From Paenibacillus wynnii (GTDB lineage: Bacteria > Bacillota > Bacilli > Paenibacillales > Paenibacillaceae): 64,000 bases of DNA. Position 1 is the first letter of the stretch; each line of letters opens with the position of its first letter. Shown in pieces: positions 18,800-27,665 of this stretch. The DNA lies in assembly GCF_000757885.1 (NCBI RefSeq), contig NZ_JQCR01000002.1:434001-498000 (forward strand), read 5' to 3'. A model generated the notes under the pieces. The model did not search any database. It saw only the letters and a program-made list of their open reading frames with translations, and was not told where the DNA came from. Both the position numbers and the translations under genes were made by a program.

Positions 18800-20083
18800 A
18801 TGAAAAATCGAAAATGGCTGAACGGGGCATTTGCATTAACACTGTCTCTCAGTCTCTTGGCCGGCTGCGGAAGCAACTCAAGTAGCAACACCGGTGCGGA
18901 GAGCTCTTCCCAACCAAGCGGGGCTGACAAAAAGGTGACCCTTCGCTGGATGGCATTCAACCCTGAGAACAAGCAGCTCCTGGACAAGTTCAATAAGGAA
19001 AACCCTAATATTACCATTCAATACGAACAGGTCGAATCTGCCAACTTCAACACGACGGCTCTTTCCAGACTGGCTGCCAAAGCGGATCTTGATATTGTAA
19101 CTTTGCGTGCCAACCAGAATGAATTCGGTGTTGCCGCCAAGACGAATGCCTTGATGGACATCGGCGGCTCCGCCTTCCTCGATAACCTGAATTCCGTATC
19201 CATTGAGAATGGACAATACAATGGCAAGCAGCTGGGTTATACCTTCGGGCAGTATGCTATCGGGGCATTTTACAACAAAGACCTGTTCAAGGCTAATGGG
19301 ATCACCACCCTACCCACCAACTATGAAGAATTCCTTGCTGTCTGTGAGAAGTTGAAAGCGGGAGGAGTTGCTCCTCTGGTTGCCTCCCTGAAGGACGGCT
19401 GGACACTTCTTTATTACTTTAATCCACAAGGAAGCATGCTAGAAGCAAACAAACCCGGCACCTTCGACAAACTCAGCAAAGGAGAAGCGAAATGGGCTGA
19501 TGCAGGCTACTCCGAATTGTTCAGCATCCCTCTCGAGCTTGCCAAGAAGGGCTATCTATTGGAAGGAACCGGCGGGGCTGGTTATGATCAAGGCGTTCAA
19601 GCCTTCCAAAGCAAGCAGGCAGCCATGTGGTTGATGGGCAGTTGGGCTCTGGATAAATTCCCAAACGATTTCAAGGATTTTGAGGTAGGTGTATTCCCTA
19701 TCCCCTTCAACAAAAAGGGCGAGGAATTGAAGGTTCCGATTGTCAGTGATAACGTACTAAGCGGCATTGAGTGGACCAAACATCCTAATGAAGTGAAGAA
19801 ATTCCTGGAATTTATGGCCCAGCCGGAAAACGCCAAAATCGTATCTATGGAGCAAAAGATCTTCAGTACGGTGAAAGACGGAACGGTTGACTTCCATCCA
19901 ATGGCGCCATTGTGGAATCCTCTGTTTAAGTTAGGGGTACCTGATATGGTCACGAAGCTTACACCGGGGGTTTACAACGAGCTCTCATCACAGCTTCAAA
20001 TGCTGCTTCTCGGCGAAGGCCAACCGAGTGATTCCGCTCAGGCTCTTCAGAAGGCGCAGGACACAGATAATAAGACTAAATAA
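18800..20083 (+). CDS. Sugar-binding lipoprotein of ABC transporter (MsmE-like)
   Basis: A 427-residue family 1 solute-binding protein. The signal peptide carries a lipobox LLAGCG (Cys23 lipidated), followed by a serine-rich linker and the two-lobed binding domain (VTLRWMAFNPENKQLLDKFN, AMWLMGSWALDKF). It would deliver an oligosaccharide to the permeases at 20148 and 21035. GGGGGG precedes the ATG. The GH42 beta-galactosidase gene lies convergent just beyond the operon, so a galactoside is a reasonable guess for the ligand. Confidence 0.92.
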   Translation: MKNRKWLNGAFALTLSLSLLAGCGSNSSSNTGAESSSQPSGADKKVTLRWMAFNPENKQLLDKFNKENPNITIQYEQVESANFNTTALSRLAAKADLDIVTLRANQNEFGVAAKTNALMDIGGSAFLDNLNSVSIENGQYNGKQLGYTFGQYAIGAFYNKDLFKANGITTLPTNYEEFLAVCEKLKAGGVAPLVASLKDGWTLLYYFNPQGSMLEANKPGTFDKLSKGEAKWADAGYSELFSIPLELAKKGYLLEGTGGAGYDQGVQAFQSKQAAMWLMGSWALDKFPNDFKDFEVGVFPIPFNKKGEELKVPIVSDNVLSGIEWTKHPNEVKKFLEFMAQPENAKIVSMEQKIFSTVKDGTVDFHPMAPLWNPLFKLGVPDMVTKLTPGVYNELSSQLQMLLLGEGQPSDSAQALQKAQDTDNKTK

Positions 20084-20089
20084 ACCGAC

Positions 20090-20127
20090 AGTAAAGAGGG
20101 TGCCGCGAGCCGTCGCCCTCTTTACTT
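20090..20127 (+). terminator. Intercistronic hairpin after the binding-protein gene
   Basis: AGTAAAGAGGG pairs with CCCTCTTTACT. Only a short T-poor tail follows and the permease ribosome site comes seven bases later. It fits a hairpin that stabilises or partly terminates the binding-protein message, giving more receptor than channel. Confidence 0.75.
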
Positions 20128-20147
20128 GTCTCCAGGAGTGATATGTG

Positions 20148-21035
20148 ATGAGAAGAAAGTGGAGGGACCTTCCTGCCTTTCTCCTGTTTGTTCTTCCGGC
20201 AATGATCATCTTTATGGCCTTTTATGCCTACCCGATTCTCAAAGGCTTTGTGTACGCATTTACGGATTGGAACTCTTTTTTGGACACGCCAAGCTTTGTG
20301 GGCTTTAGCAATTTCCGGGAGCTGGCCAGCGACGAATGGGTTCGAACCGCCATGAAAAACAATCTTATTCTAACCGTTGTCGTTGTCATCATGCAAAATG
20401 CCTTTGCCGTTATTTTCGCCGTCATTCTGAATCAAAAGCTTAAAGGCATGGAAATTTTCCGGGCGGTCATCTTCCTCCCTGTCCTTCTAAGCACGGCAGT
20501 CATCAGTTATATATGGAGCTACATGTATTCGCCCCTGTCAGGCGTGATCGGTCCGTTTATGAGCTCAATCGGGCTTGATCATCTATCTAAGGTGGATTGG
20601 CTCGGCGACCCCAAATATTCCATGTTGTCCATTAGCGCCGTGTTGATATGGGAGTATACCGGCTATTCCATGGTGATTTATCTTGCAGGGCTCAAAACGA
20701 TCCCTTCCGACCTCTACGAAGCGGGAGAAATTGACGGCGCAGGACGCTGGACACAATTCCGGCGTATTACCCTCCCTTTATTGGCGCCTTCTATTACAAT
20801 TAATAGCGTGATTGCCGTCATTGGCTGCCTGAAGCAGTTCGACCAGGTCTATCTGTTGACGGGCGGCGGTCCGGCCCATAAGACGGAAACCTTCGGCACC
20901 CTGATCTATAATATTGCCTTCCAGTCTCAACGGCTTGGCTACGGGACATCCATCGCATTGGTTATGACAATCGGTATTTGCATCATATCCGCGGTTCAGT
21001 ATGCCATTCTGTCCCGCAGGGAGGTGCACTACTAA
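20148..21035 (+). CDS. Sugar ABC transporter permease (MsmF/UgpA type)
   Basis: A 295-residue membrane protein with six predicted segments and the EAA loop DLYEAGEIDGAGRWTQFRRI. AGGAG at 20134-20138 serves ATG 20148; a GTG three bases earlier is an alternative start. Its TAA stop overlaps the ATG of the next permease by one base, so the two channel subunits are made together. No ATPase gene is present, consistent with use of a shared MsmX-like ATPase. Confidence 0.92.
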   Translation: MRRKWRDLPAFLLFVLPAMIIFMAFYAYPILKGFVYAFTDWNSFLDTPSFVGFSNFRELASDEWVRTAMKNNLILTVVVVIMQNAFAVIFAVILNQKLKGMEIFRAVIFLPVLLSTAVISYIWSYMYSPLSGVIGPFMSSIGLDHLSKVDWLGDPKYSMLSISAVLIWEYTGYSMVIYLAGLKTIPSDLYEAGEIDGAGRWTQFRRITLPLLAPSITINSVIAVIGCLKQFDQVYLLTGGGPAHKTETFGTLIYNIAFQSQRLGYGTSIALVMTIGICIISAVQYAILSRREVHY

Positions 21036-21868
21036 TGAAGAAGAACAATCTTCTGATCAAACTTGCAACCTATGTGGTCCTGCTGGCAGCCTCTTGGGCG
21101 ATTCTCGCCCCCCTGAGCATCATGTTATTCAGTTCATTGAAGTCCAAGAAGGATTTGTTGGAAAACCCTACTGGATTGCCGTCTGAATGGATATTCTCCA
21201 ATTATGCGGCAGCATGGGAAAAAGGCAACATGATTCGAAATTCCTTTAACAGCATAATCGTGACGGGATTCTCTGTAGCGATCGTTGTCGTTTTCGGTTC
21301 GCTTGCAGCTTATGCTATCACCCGCATCAAAGTAGGAAGCATTGCGGGTTGGACCTTATCCGCCTTCATGCTGGGACTGATTCTTCCGGCAAGCGCCGGG
21401 TTGATCCCCTTGTTTACCCAGATTCATAACATGGGGTTATTTGACACCAGAACGGGACTCATTCTCATTTATTCGGCTCAATGCATGTCTATGACGGTGT
21501 TCATCTTCTCCAAATTCTTCATAACTATTCCTTCCGAGATTGAAGAATCTGCACGGATGGACGGACTAAATCATTGGAAAACCTTTTGGATCATTATTGT
21601 TCCCCTTGTTCTCCCGGCTACCGTTACCGTCATCATCATCAATACGCTGTCTGTTTGGAACGACTTCTTCAACGCTTTAGTATTCCTGAGCACCCCTGAA
21701 AAGCAGACACTTCCGCTCGGATTGATTGCCTTCAAGGGACAGTTCAGCACGGACTGGTCTCAACTGTTTGCAGCTTCTATTATAATAGCATTCCCTATCT
21801 TGCTGCTCTATCTCTTCCTGCAGCGATATTTGATTGACGGCCTTACCGCCGGATCAGTCAAAGGGTAA
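21035..21868 (+). CDS. Sugar ABC transporter permease (MsmG/UgpE type)
   Basis: A 277-residue partner permease with the EAA loop EIEESARMDGLNHWKTFWII and a C-terminus ending IDGLTAGSVKG, typical of the MalG side of these heterodimers. GGGAGG lies in the end of the preceding gene. Last gene of the operon, followed by a terminator at 21946. Confidence 0.92.
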   Translation: MKKNNLLIKLATYVVLLAASWAILAPLSIMLFSSLKSKKDLLENPTGLPSEWIFSNYAAAWEKGNMIRNSFNSIIVTGFSVAIVVVFGSLAAYAITRIKVGSIAGWTLSAFMLGLILPASAGLIPLFTQIHNMGLFDTRTGLILIYSAQCMSMTVFIFSKFFITIPSEIEESARMDGLNHWKTFWIIIVPLVLPATVTVIIINTLSVWNDFFNALVFLSTPEKQTLPLGLIAFKGQFSTDWSQLFAASIIIAFPILLLYLFLQRYLIDGLTAGSVKG

Positions 21869-21945
21869 CGATATTAAGTTGACTGACCCTCTAGAGCATG
21901 TGGGCTGCAGCTGGTTTAAGCTCTCTATGATCCAACTAAACACAA

Positions 21946-21988
21946 GAAAGCCGGATCGGCTGCTGTACGCGGCACGTTCCGGCTTTTT
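21946..21988 (+). terminator. Terminator of the sugar ABC operon
   Basis: AAAGCCGGA pairs with TCCGGCTTT around a GC-rich interior with its own short stem (GCTG and similar), ending in TTTTT. Confidence 0.85.
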
Positions 21989-22070
21989 CCATGTTTATTT
22001 ATTTCCTACCTTCGGTCGGAAGTATAAAAGATTATACAGAACCAGATGTTAGACAGAAGATAAGACCCTG

Positions 22071-24182
22071 TCAGGGGGTACCAGACTCTCGAATCAAGGC
22101 AACTCCCTCGTTGCAATCCAGGACCATCTCCCCGTCGTTACCGACCTCGACGGGTAGACCCGACCAATAATCGTGATAGATGCCGGGCTTAGCAATAAGC
22201 CGCATCGGCTTCCCGCCCCTGTCGGATCTTGATTCGGCAACAATCACGCTTAAGGTCCCTCCGCGTTCGCCTTCTACGTGCAGAGCGAACGCCGTTCCCA
22301 GGCCTGCAGCCGGTTGCACGTAAGGTGCTAATTCCTTGGCCAAGGTATGGAGTATCCCATCCACAACGGCAGTGGCTGAGGGTTCATGAACCAACGAGGG
22401 GCCTAGAAGTCCATTTACGTATATGATCTTGCCCCGACCATACGGACGCTCATGGATTAACGGCTGTCCATCCTTTTGGAATCGGAATTCCCTCCACGGC
22501 TTCCAGCCGGCATCCGGTTGGAACCGAACCTCAGCACGAGCTGCAATTAGTTGGCCTAGCTTCATATGCAGCATCGCGATATCATAGCCTTCGTAGTTGG
22601 ACTGAAGTCCCTCCGACTGCATGCCTATTCGGCTCGCTATACCACCAGGCCATGGACGATGAAGCCTGGCATTATAATCCTTGCGACCAGACGTCGCGTC
22701 CAAAACAAGCGTCCCCCCCGCTTCCACGAAGGATAGAATACGGTCTGCTCCTGCATCGTCCCAAGCTACCAGATGAGTGATAAAGATCAACCCACCCTGG
22801 CTCCCCTCTTCCAACGGAAGGTCCTCGAGTCTTGTCATAACGGCCGGAATCCCATACTGAAGCCACTTGGCATTAATCAAAGCCGCTCCGTTGGCTCCGT
22901 CCTGAAGCATCCGCCCCTTGACAGGAGGCAAGCCCATGCTCTCCACCCATTCCAACGCCTGTGAACGGACGTCATACAAGACCCGGACCTGCGGGGCCAC
23001 CGGCTTCCATGAGCCCATATCCGCATGGATTCTGCGGAGAGTATCCTTAACCCTCCCCAGCATTCTGCTTCTGGGTGATGGCTCGTCCATATCTGTCAAC
23101 AGCCCCCAATCACCCGCCTCAAAATCCATACTGCGGACATTTAAGCACCATCCCGTCACGGATTCCGCTCCTGCAGCCAAGCCAGATAAGAAGAACCTGG
23201 CAATTTCATCCGGAGAAGCCTCACAAGGACGATTTGATGAAGCCAGTGTATTCCCTGTCTGAACCTCCGTAACCTCCACTCTCTTCACGGAAGGTGTGGC
23301 TGCTTGCTTCAGCACCCCGGCGGCAATCAGGCCAGGGAACACCTGTCTCTCGGTGTATGTGAAGTTCCAAGCCGGATGATAAGAGGCTCCCATGATCTCG
23401 ACCACTTTGCCCATTTCATTCAGATCCATGCCCCCATGTGCCTGATTATCCAGAAAAGGCATAGGATTGACACAGGTCTCCGTCCGGGTGTCGTGCTCTC
23501 TGACTCTATCCTTAATCCAAGCGATTTCCTTGCATAGCCAATGGCACCGGGATTTCCAGTCCTCCAACCAGGGACCATAGCTATTCCAATGGCTTCCCTT
23601 GTGCTCTTCTCTTGGTATATCCTCCGGGAACGGCACTTCCCCGAAGCTGGAGTAGCCAGTTCTCCAGCGTTTATTTAAACCTTCAATTTCATGGGAATAA
23701 GCGCCAGCGAGCCAATCCTGCCAATGCTTCAAGGATTCCTCCGTACGATCGCCCCCCCCTGTAGGCTCGTTCCACAGAATCCACTGCCCCAAGGCGGGAT
23801 GCTCCCGGTAGCGGACGACGCAGCGAGTAATATATTCCTTCATAGGCTCCCTCTGTTCCGGCAGAAGGAATCCCGTATGCGAGTGCAGCATGGAGGGCGT
23901 GCCGATATGCCAGGGACCCGAATTTGCAGTCAATGTCGCCTTAATTTGGATTCCGTATTTAGCGGCTGCATTAAAGGCATAGTCGAATACGTTGAAGTCC
24001 CAGACCCCCGGCTTCTCTTCGATCCATGGCCACATGAGGAAGAGGCGCACCCAACCAAGACCTGACATATGAGCAGCCTCAAACAACCGCCCAACCCGCT
24101 CTTCCGTATCATCCGGCTCCAGCCACACCTGACAGCCCAAGCGGCTTCTTGCCCATAAATCACTTTCATCGCGATTCAACAT
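22071..24182 (-). CDS. GH42 beta-galactosidase
   Basis: A 703-residue enzyme without signal peptide. The N-terminal barrel starts GCQVWLEPDD and carries the acid/base Glu139 in ILWNEP; the nucleophile should be the glutamate near residue 307 in VEVTEVQTG, in the position of the GH42 nucleophile. Domain B (trimerisation, VRVLYDVRSQALEW to ILSFVEAGGTLVLD) and a small C-terminal beta domain follow. Length is normal for GH42. GGAGG precedes the ATG. It is divergent from the AraC gene at 24301, which probably controls it. It would cut terminal galactose from imported galacto-oligosaccharides. Confidence 0.9.
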   Translation of the reverse strand: MLNRDESDLWARSRLGCQVWLEPDDTEERVGRLFEAAHMSGLGWVRLFLMWPWIEEKPGVWDFNVFDYAFNAAAKYGIQIKATLTANSGPWHIGTPSMLHSHTGFLLPEQREPMKEYITRCVVRYREHPALGQWILWNEPTGGGDRTEESLKHWQDWLAGAYSHEIEGLNKRWRTGYSSFGEVPFPEDIPREEHKGSHWNSYGPWLEDWKSRCHWLCKEIAWIKDRVREHDTRTETCVNPMPFLDNQAHGGMDLNEMGKVVEIMGASYHPAWNFTYTERQVFPGLIAAGVLKQAATPSVKRVEVTEVQTGNTLASSNRPCEASPDEIARFFLSGLAAGAESVTGWCLNVRSMDFEAGDWGLLTDMDEPSPRSRMLGRVKDTLRRIHADMGSWKPVAPQVRVLYDVRSQALEWVESMGLPPVKGRMLQDGANGAALINAKWLQYGIPAVMTRLEDLPLEEGSQGGLIFITHLVAWDDAGADRILSFVEAGGTLVLDATSGRKDYNARLHRPWPGGIASRIGMQSEGLQSNYEGYDIAMLHMKLGQLIAARAEVRFQPDAGWKPWREFRFQKDGQPLIHERPYGRGKIIYVNGLLGPSLVHEPSATAVVDGILHTLAKELAPYVQPAAGLGTAFALHVEGERGGTLSVIVAESRSDRGGKPMRLIAKPGIYHDYWSGLPVEVGNDGEMVLDCNEGVALIRESGTP

Positions 24183-24184
24183 TA

Positions 24185-24256
24185 GTTCCCCTCCAATTGT
24201 TATAATTATAAGAGTATTTTAACTTGTTCCTCCAAACTATTGTTATAATATAAAGA
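24185..24256. repeat. Imperfect direct repeat in the GH42/AraC divergent promoter
   Basis: GTTCCCCTCCAATTGTTATAAT (read as GTTCC, CTCCAA and TTGTTATAAT, 24186-24206) recurs as GTTCC, TCCAA, a four-base insert and TTGTTATAAT at 24226-24249. The shared ATTGTTATAAT cores start 43 bases apart, about four helical turns. This is the arrangement expected of two AraC-protein half-sites, though each also looks like a -10 box. Confidence 0.5.
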
Positions 24257-24300
24257 CAATTAGTTATAAAATTCGGCCATACTGAAAGGGATGTATTCGA

Positions 24301-25155
24301 ATGACTAGCCTCTACGAATTTCAAATGGCCGATGTACGGCTAAATCAGTCAGCGGTTAACCTAGCTCTGGAGCCGCAGTTCCGAGTCCATTATTGGGGTA
24401 TTGCACCGAGGCATCAATCGAATCGAATTCACAAACACTCGTTCTACGAGATTTGCTATGTCCTCGAGGGCGCAGGGACGTATCTGGAGAACGGAGAAGA
24501 ATTCCCCTTTGAATCTGAGACAATGATTCTCTCAAGGCCGGGTATTCCGCACCAGATTATCAATACGCCGGGAACCTATCTTATTTATGTTGGATTTGAA
24601 CCCCTATTTCCCGGCAGCTCGGTTCACGAATTGGCACCCGTCCGGAAGATGTCCTTATCCTCTTCTGTTATCCAGCTATGGCTTGCTCTCCTTCATCTTG
24701 CCGAATCCATAGAGCCGGACAACCAACTGCTATGCCAGTTCTCCATGCAATTCCTTCAGGGGTTATGCGGGCCTTGGGACAGATATGCCGAGCATAAATC
24801 CAGAAGCAGGAGCCGTCTCCATCCCTCCGCTCTGATCCAACGGATGGAAGCCTATGTGGTGGACAATCTGGAACAAGCAATTTTAGTAGAAGACGCTGCC
24901 TTGCATCTCCATCTGTCTGTCCGGCAGCTATCCCGGATTCTCCGAAAGGAGATTGGAAGAACATTCTCCCAATTTGTCAATAAGCATCGACTTGACCGGG
25001 CTGCCCATTTACTGCGCACAACCTCACTTTCCATCAAACATATTGCGGACTTGACCGGATTCCAGACGGCTCAGTACTTCACTCTGGTGTTTACCCGGGG
25101 GATGGGAATTTCGCCCTCCCAATTCCGTAAGCTCTCCGGGAACCATATCCATTGA
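24301..25155 (+). CDS. AraC-family regulator of the GH42 gene
   Basis: A 284-residue regulator. Residues 30-130 form a cupin sensor domain (IHKHSFYEICYVLEGAGTY with metal-site-like histidines, then ILSRPGIPHQI), and the last 100 residues are an AraC double helix-turn-helix (ILVEDAALHLHLSVRQLSRI, HIADLTGFQTAQYFTLVFTR). GGGATG lies before the ATG. It is divergent from the beta-galactosidase and most likely activates it through the repeats at 24185-24256. Confidence 0.88.
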   Translation: MTSLYEFQMADVRLNQSAVNLALEPQFRVHYWGIAPRHQSNRIHKHSFYEICYVLEGAGTYLENGEEFPFESETMILSRPGIPHQIINTPGTYLIYVGFEPLFPGSSVHELAPVRKMSLSSSVIQLWLALLHLAESIEPDNQLLCQFSMQFLQGLCGPWDRYAEHKSRSRSRLHPSALIQRMEAYVVDNLEQAILVEDAALHLHLSVRQLSRILRKEIGRTFSQFVNKHRLDRAAHLLRTTSLSIKHIADLTGFQTAQYFTLVFTRGMGISPSQFRKLSGNHIH

Positions 25156-25267
25156 GGCTTAACTGCTCCGGTCCGCGTAGCATTTGTACGCCGCAGTTCG
25201 ATCTGTGAGCTTAAGAGATAATACGTTATCAAACATGCAATTATCGGCAGGTTTGTTTATCGGTACA

Positions 25268-25319
25268 GAGAAAAAGACTGCAGCATGAAGCGGCTTGTGA
25301 AGCCGCTCAGCTCAGTCTT
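25268..25319 (-). terminator. Terminator of the SGNH esterase gene
   Basis: A long stem AAGACTGAGC with a nested GCGGCTT/AAGCCGC arm, followed on the minus strand by TTTTTCTC. It lies 110 bases past the esterase stop and also faces the end of the AraC gene. Confidence 0.75.
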
Positions 25320-25429
25320 ATGGTACAAGCAACAATAAGGGGTGTTCCAAACCAGTGAGGCCGATAGAGATTAGATCCTCCATATCCTCACCGGTGTTAT
25401 CGAATTTTTTGAGGTTATGGACATGATGT

Positions 25430-26497
25430 TCACCACTGCATAAGGTCTTTAATTTGAACAGTCAGTTTTCCAGCCGCTTTGCTATGTGTGGCTTGGGATG
25501 GATGAAAGTCGGCCGCGTATCCATCTGCTGCCAGCTGCATGTCAAACTTCATTGCTGTAATATTGCTATCGCCAGTTTCCAGTGTATATTGCTTTACTGC
25601 TTGTTCGACAAAAGGATACAGTCTATCTCCCATGATTCCCAGTGTACACAGAATTAAGCTAAGGGGATTGTTGAGCCTGACCATTTTTAGAAATTCAACA
25701 TACTTCTGGGCATATTCCGTTTGCTTGCCGATATCCTCTTTCGTGTATGAATCATCGTTCGTTCCGAGATTAATGACAATGAGATCAGGCACAAACTTAG
25801 TAAAATCCCAGCGTATTTCTTGGGGCACTAGTGTATCGTCAAATTCCCCCTCAGACTTGCCCACTTTTTCATAGTAATCCGGGATCAGATGCGTGGTAAG
25901 CTTTTGGTCGTTTTCAGTGTAGCCTGTTATAATGCCGTATCCGCTGTACGAAACCATGCTGTAATCAGCCTGCAGCTGCTGAGCACTTAGATACGCATAG
26001 GTTTTCGTGACATCTTCCGTAGCCGTAGAAAAAGAATGAAGCTCATACTCATCATCTACGCCATAGCCGCAAGTAATGGAGTCCCCGATGAATTCGATTT
26101 TATGTAAGCGGTCCGATGTTGGCTTAATTCCATCTGCAGCATTGACAGCGATCTCCTGAATCCCGACCGTTGACATCGCTGCCTCTGATAGTTTTGTGAT
26201 CCTTACTGTGACCTCCTGCTCGGTATCGCTTTCAAATACAGTATACGATTTCAGTGGTTTATCTATTTGATCGTCTATAACCCGATTCCCGTTTACGCTG
26301 ATACCGACTCGGGCCAAATTATTACGGGTTGAGACAATACCATCACCTTTTAATGTAATCTCCGCTTTTTTACCATAGAATGAAAATTCCACGCCGCCAC
26401 CTGAGAGTGCCAGCCACAGAACATCGTTGTAATAGTGAGTCCGTCCAATGATTTTGACATGTTTCTCCGTTGCTTTAAATACTTGAGTTGGGGACAT
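25430..26497 (-). CDS. SGNH hydrolase / CE2-type carbohydrate esterase
   Basis: A 355-residue enzyme without signal peptide. Residues 1-120 form the jelly-roll domain found in CE2 acetyl esterases (FYGKKAEITLKGDG, TVRITKLSEAAM). The catalytic SGNH domain follows with the serine in IEFIGDSITCGYG (about residue 137), block III in VINLGTNDD, and the histidine in ADFHPSQATH. It would remove acetyl groups from sugars or oligosaccharides. Divergent from the AraC gene at 26671, with AAGAAGG before the ATG. The flanking GH42 and GH27 genes fit deacetylation of an acetylated galactomannan or galactan, which is inference. Confidence 0.88.
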   Translation of the reverse strand: MSPTQVFKATEKHVKIIGRTHYYNDVLWLALSGGGVEFSFYGKKAEITLKGDGIVSTRNNLARVGISVNGNRVIDDQIDKPLKSYTVFESDTEQEVTVRITKLSEAAMSTVGIQEIAVNAADGIKPTSDRLHKIEFIGDSITCGYGVDDEYELHSFSTATEDVTKTYAYLSAQQLQADYSMVSYSGYGIITGYTENDQKLTTHLIPDYYEKVGKSEGEFDDTLVPQEIRWDFTKFVPDLIVINLGTNDDSYTKEDIGKQTEYAQKYVEFLKMVRLNNPLSLILCTLGIMGDRLYPFVEQAVKQYTLETGDSNITAMKFDMQLAADGYAADFHPSQATHSKAAGKLTVQIKDLMQW

Positions 26498-26670
26498 CGT
26501 TTAAACCTTCTTTCGCAAATTCTATATTTGTAACAGTAACAAAAGTGTTTTCTGTTTTCAATGAAAGACTATCAAATCCTGCTTGTATTCTTTTAGCCAA
26601 TAGTAAAAATACTAGTGGGGTTGTATCATAGGAGTTATTACCGAAGACTATCACTACAAGGAGGCCATCC

Positions 26671-27552
26671 ATGGGCATGTCCAAAGGCACCTACGGCTTT
26701 CGGTTCGCGGAAGATAAGGAGCTCCAGCTATGCGTTTTATTTGCGGCCGGGTGTGATTCAATCATTACTCCTTCATATCGCTGGGATGGGCTCGAGCGCA
26801 ACGATGGGCCGCTCTTGCTGTTCCAGTACACCCTCTCGGGAGAAGGCGTATTTGAATCGGGGAATCGGACTCACCGTGTCACCGCCGGACAGGCTTTCCT
26901 TGCCGAAATTCCAGGACCCCACCGTTATTATTATCATCCGGAATCCAAAGCGCCTTGGGAATTCTTGTTCCTGTTGTTCCGGCCAAATCTGATCCTGCCC
27001 CATTGGCGCAAATTCCTCCGCGAAGCAGGTGAAGTACCTCATCTTCCCGCAGACTGTGCGCCAGTCCGACTGTTAAGGATGATTGTGAACGATGCGGCAG
27101 CAGGCAGAATCTCGGACCCTCTTATTGCCTCGTCGTGCATCTACCAGTTCATGACAGAGCTCTCCAGATTGCAGGTAACTACGCTGCGGAACAGGGACAA
27201 CTGGTCAGTGAACGTAAAGCGTGCAGCCGAATTTATAGAGCATAACTATGGACAGATGATCAGCATCGATCAGCTGTCCGAGCATGTCTCTTTGTCCAAA
27301 TATCACCTGATCCGCCGCTTTTCAGCCAGCATGGGTCTGACACCCGGCGTATATCTGACCCGCGTACGTACCGAGAAGGCCATGGAGCTGCTTCGAGGAA
27401 CAAGCCTTAGCATTGAAGCCATTGCCGAGCAGATCGGCTACTCCAGCGGGAGTTATTTCATTAAAGCGTTCCGTAGCCTGACCGGACTCACACCGGGAGA
27501 TTTCCGCAGCGGGGGCGAAAGCCTTGCCTACCGCAAATTGTTTTTTGATTAA
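26671..27552 (+). CDS. AraC-family regulator next to the GH27 gene
   Basis: A 293-residue protein with an N-terminal cupin domain (LFQYTLSGEGVFESGNRTHRV, FLAEIPGPHRYYY) and a C-terminal AraC domain (ISIDQLSEHVSLSKYHLIRRF, EAIAEQIGYSSGSYFIKAF). AAGGAGG lies nine bases before ATG 26671; MGMSKG leaves ATG 26677 as an alternative. It lies between the divergent esterase and the co-directed alpha-galactosidase and may control both. Confidence 0.88.
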   Translation: MGMSKGTYGFRFAEDKELQLCVLFAAGCDSIITPSYRWDGLERNDGPLLLFQYTLSGEGVFESGNRTHRVTAGQAFLAEIPGPHRYYYHPESKAPWEFLFLLFRPNLILPHWRKFLREAGEVPHLPADCAPVRLLRMIVNDAAAGRISDPLIASSCIYQFMTELSRLQVTTLRNRDNWSVNVKRAAEFIEHNYGQMISIDQLSEHVSLSKYHLIRRFSASMGLTPGVYLTRVRTEKAMELLRGTSLSIEAIAEQIGYSSGSYFIKAFRSLTGLTPGDFRSGGESLAYRKLFFD

Positions 27553-27665
27553 CTTAACCGCAATATAGTGCTATAACACTCGTAAGATTACTATAGATAT
27601 TACTAATTACCTTTATTATGATGAATATGACAAGAGCAATAATTCATCAGTAAAGGAGATCTATA

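Noticed and set aside
21869..21945. XbaI-, SphI- and PstI-like sites in a row that resemble a cloning-vector polylinker
   Set aside because: Order and spacing do not match a known polylinker and the flanks are normal genomic sequence.
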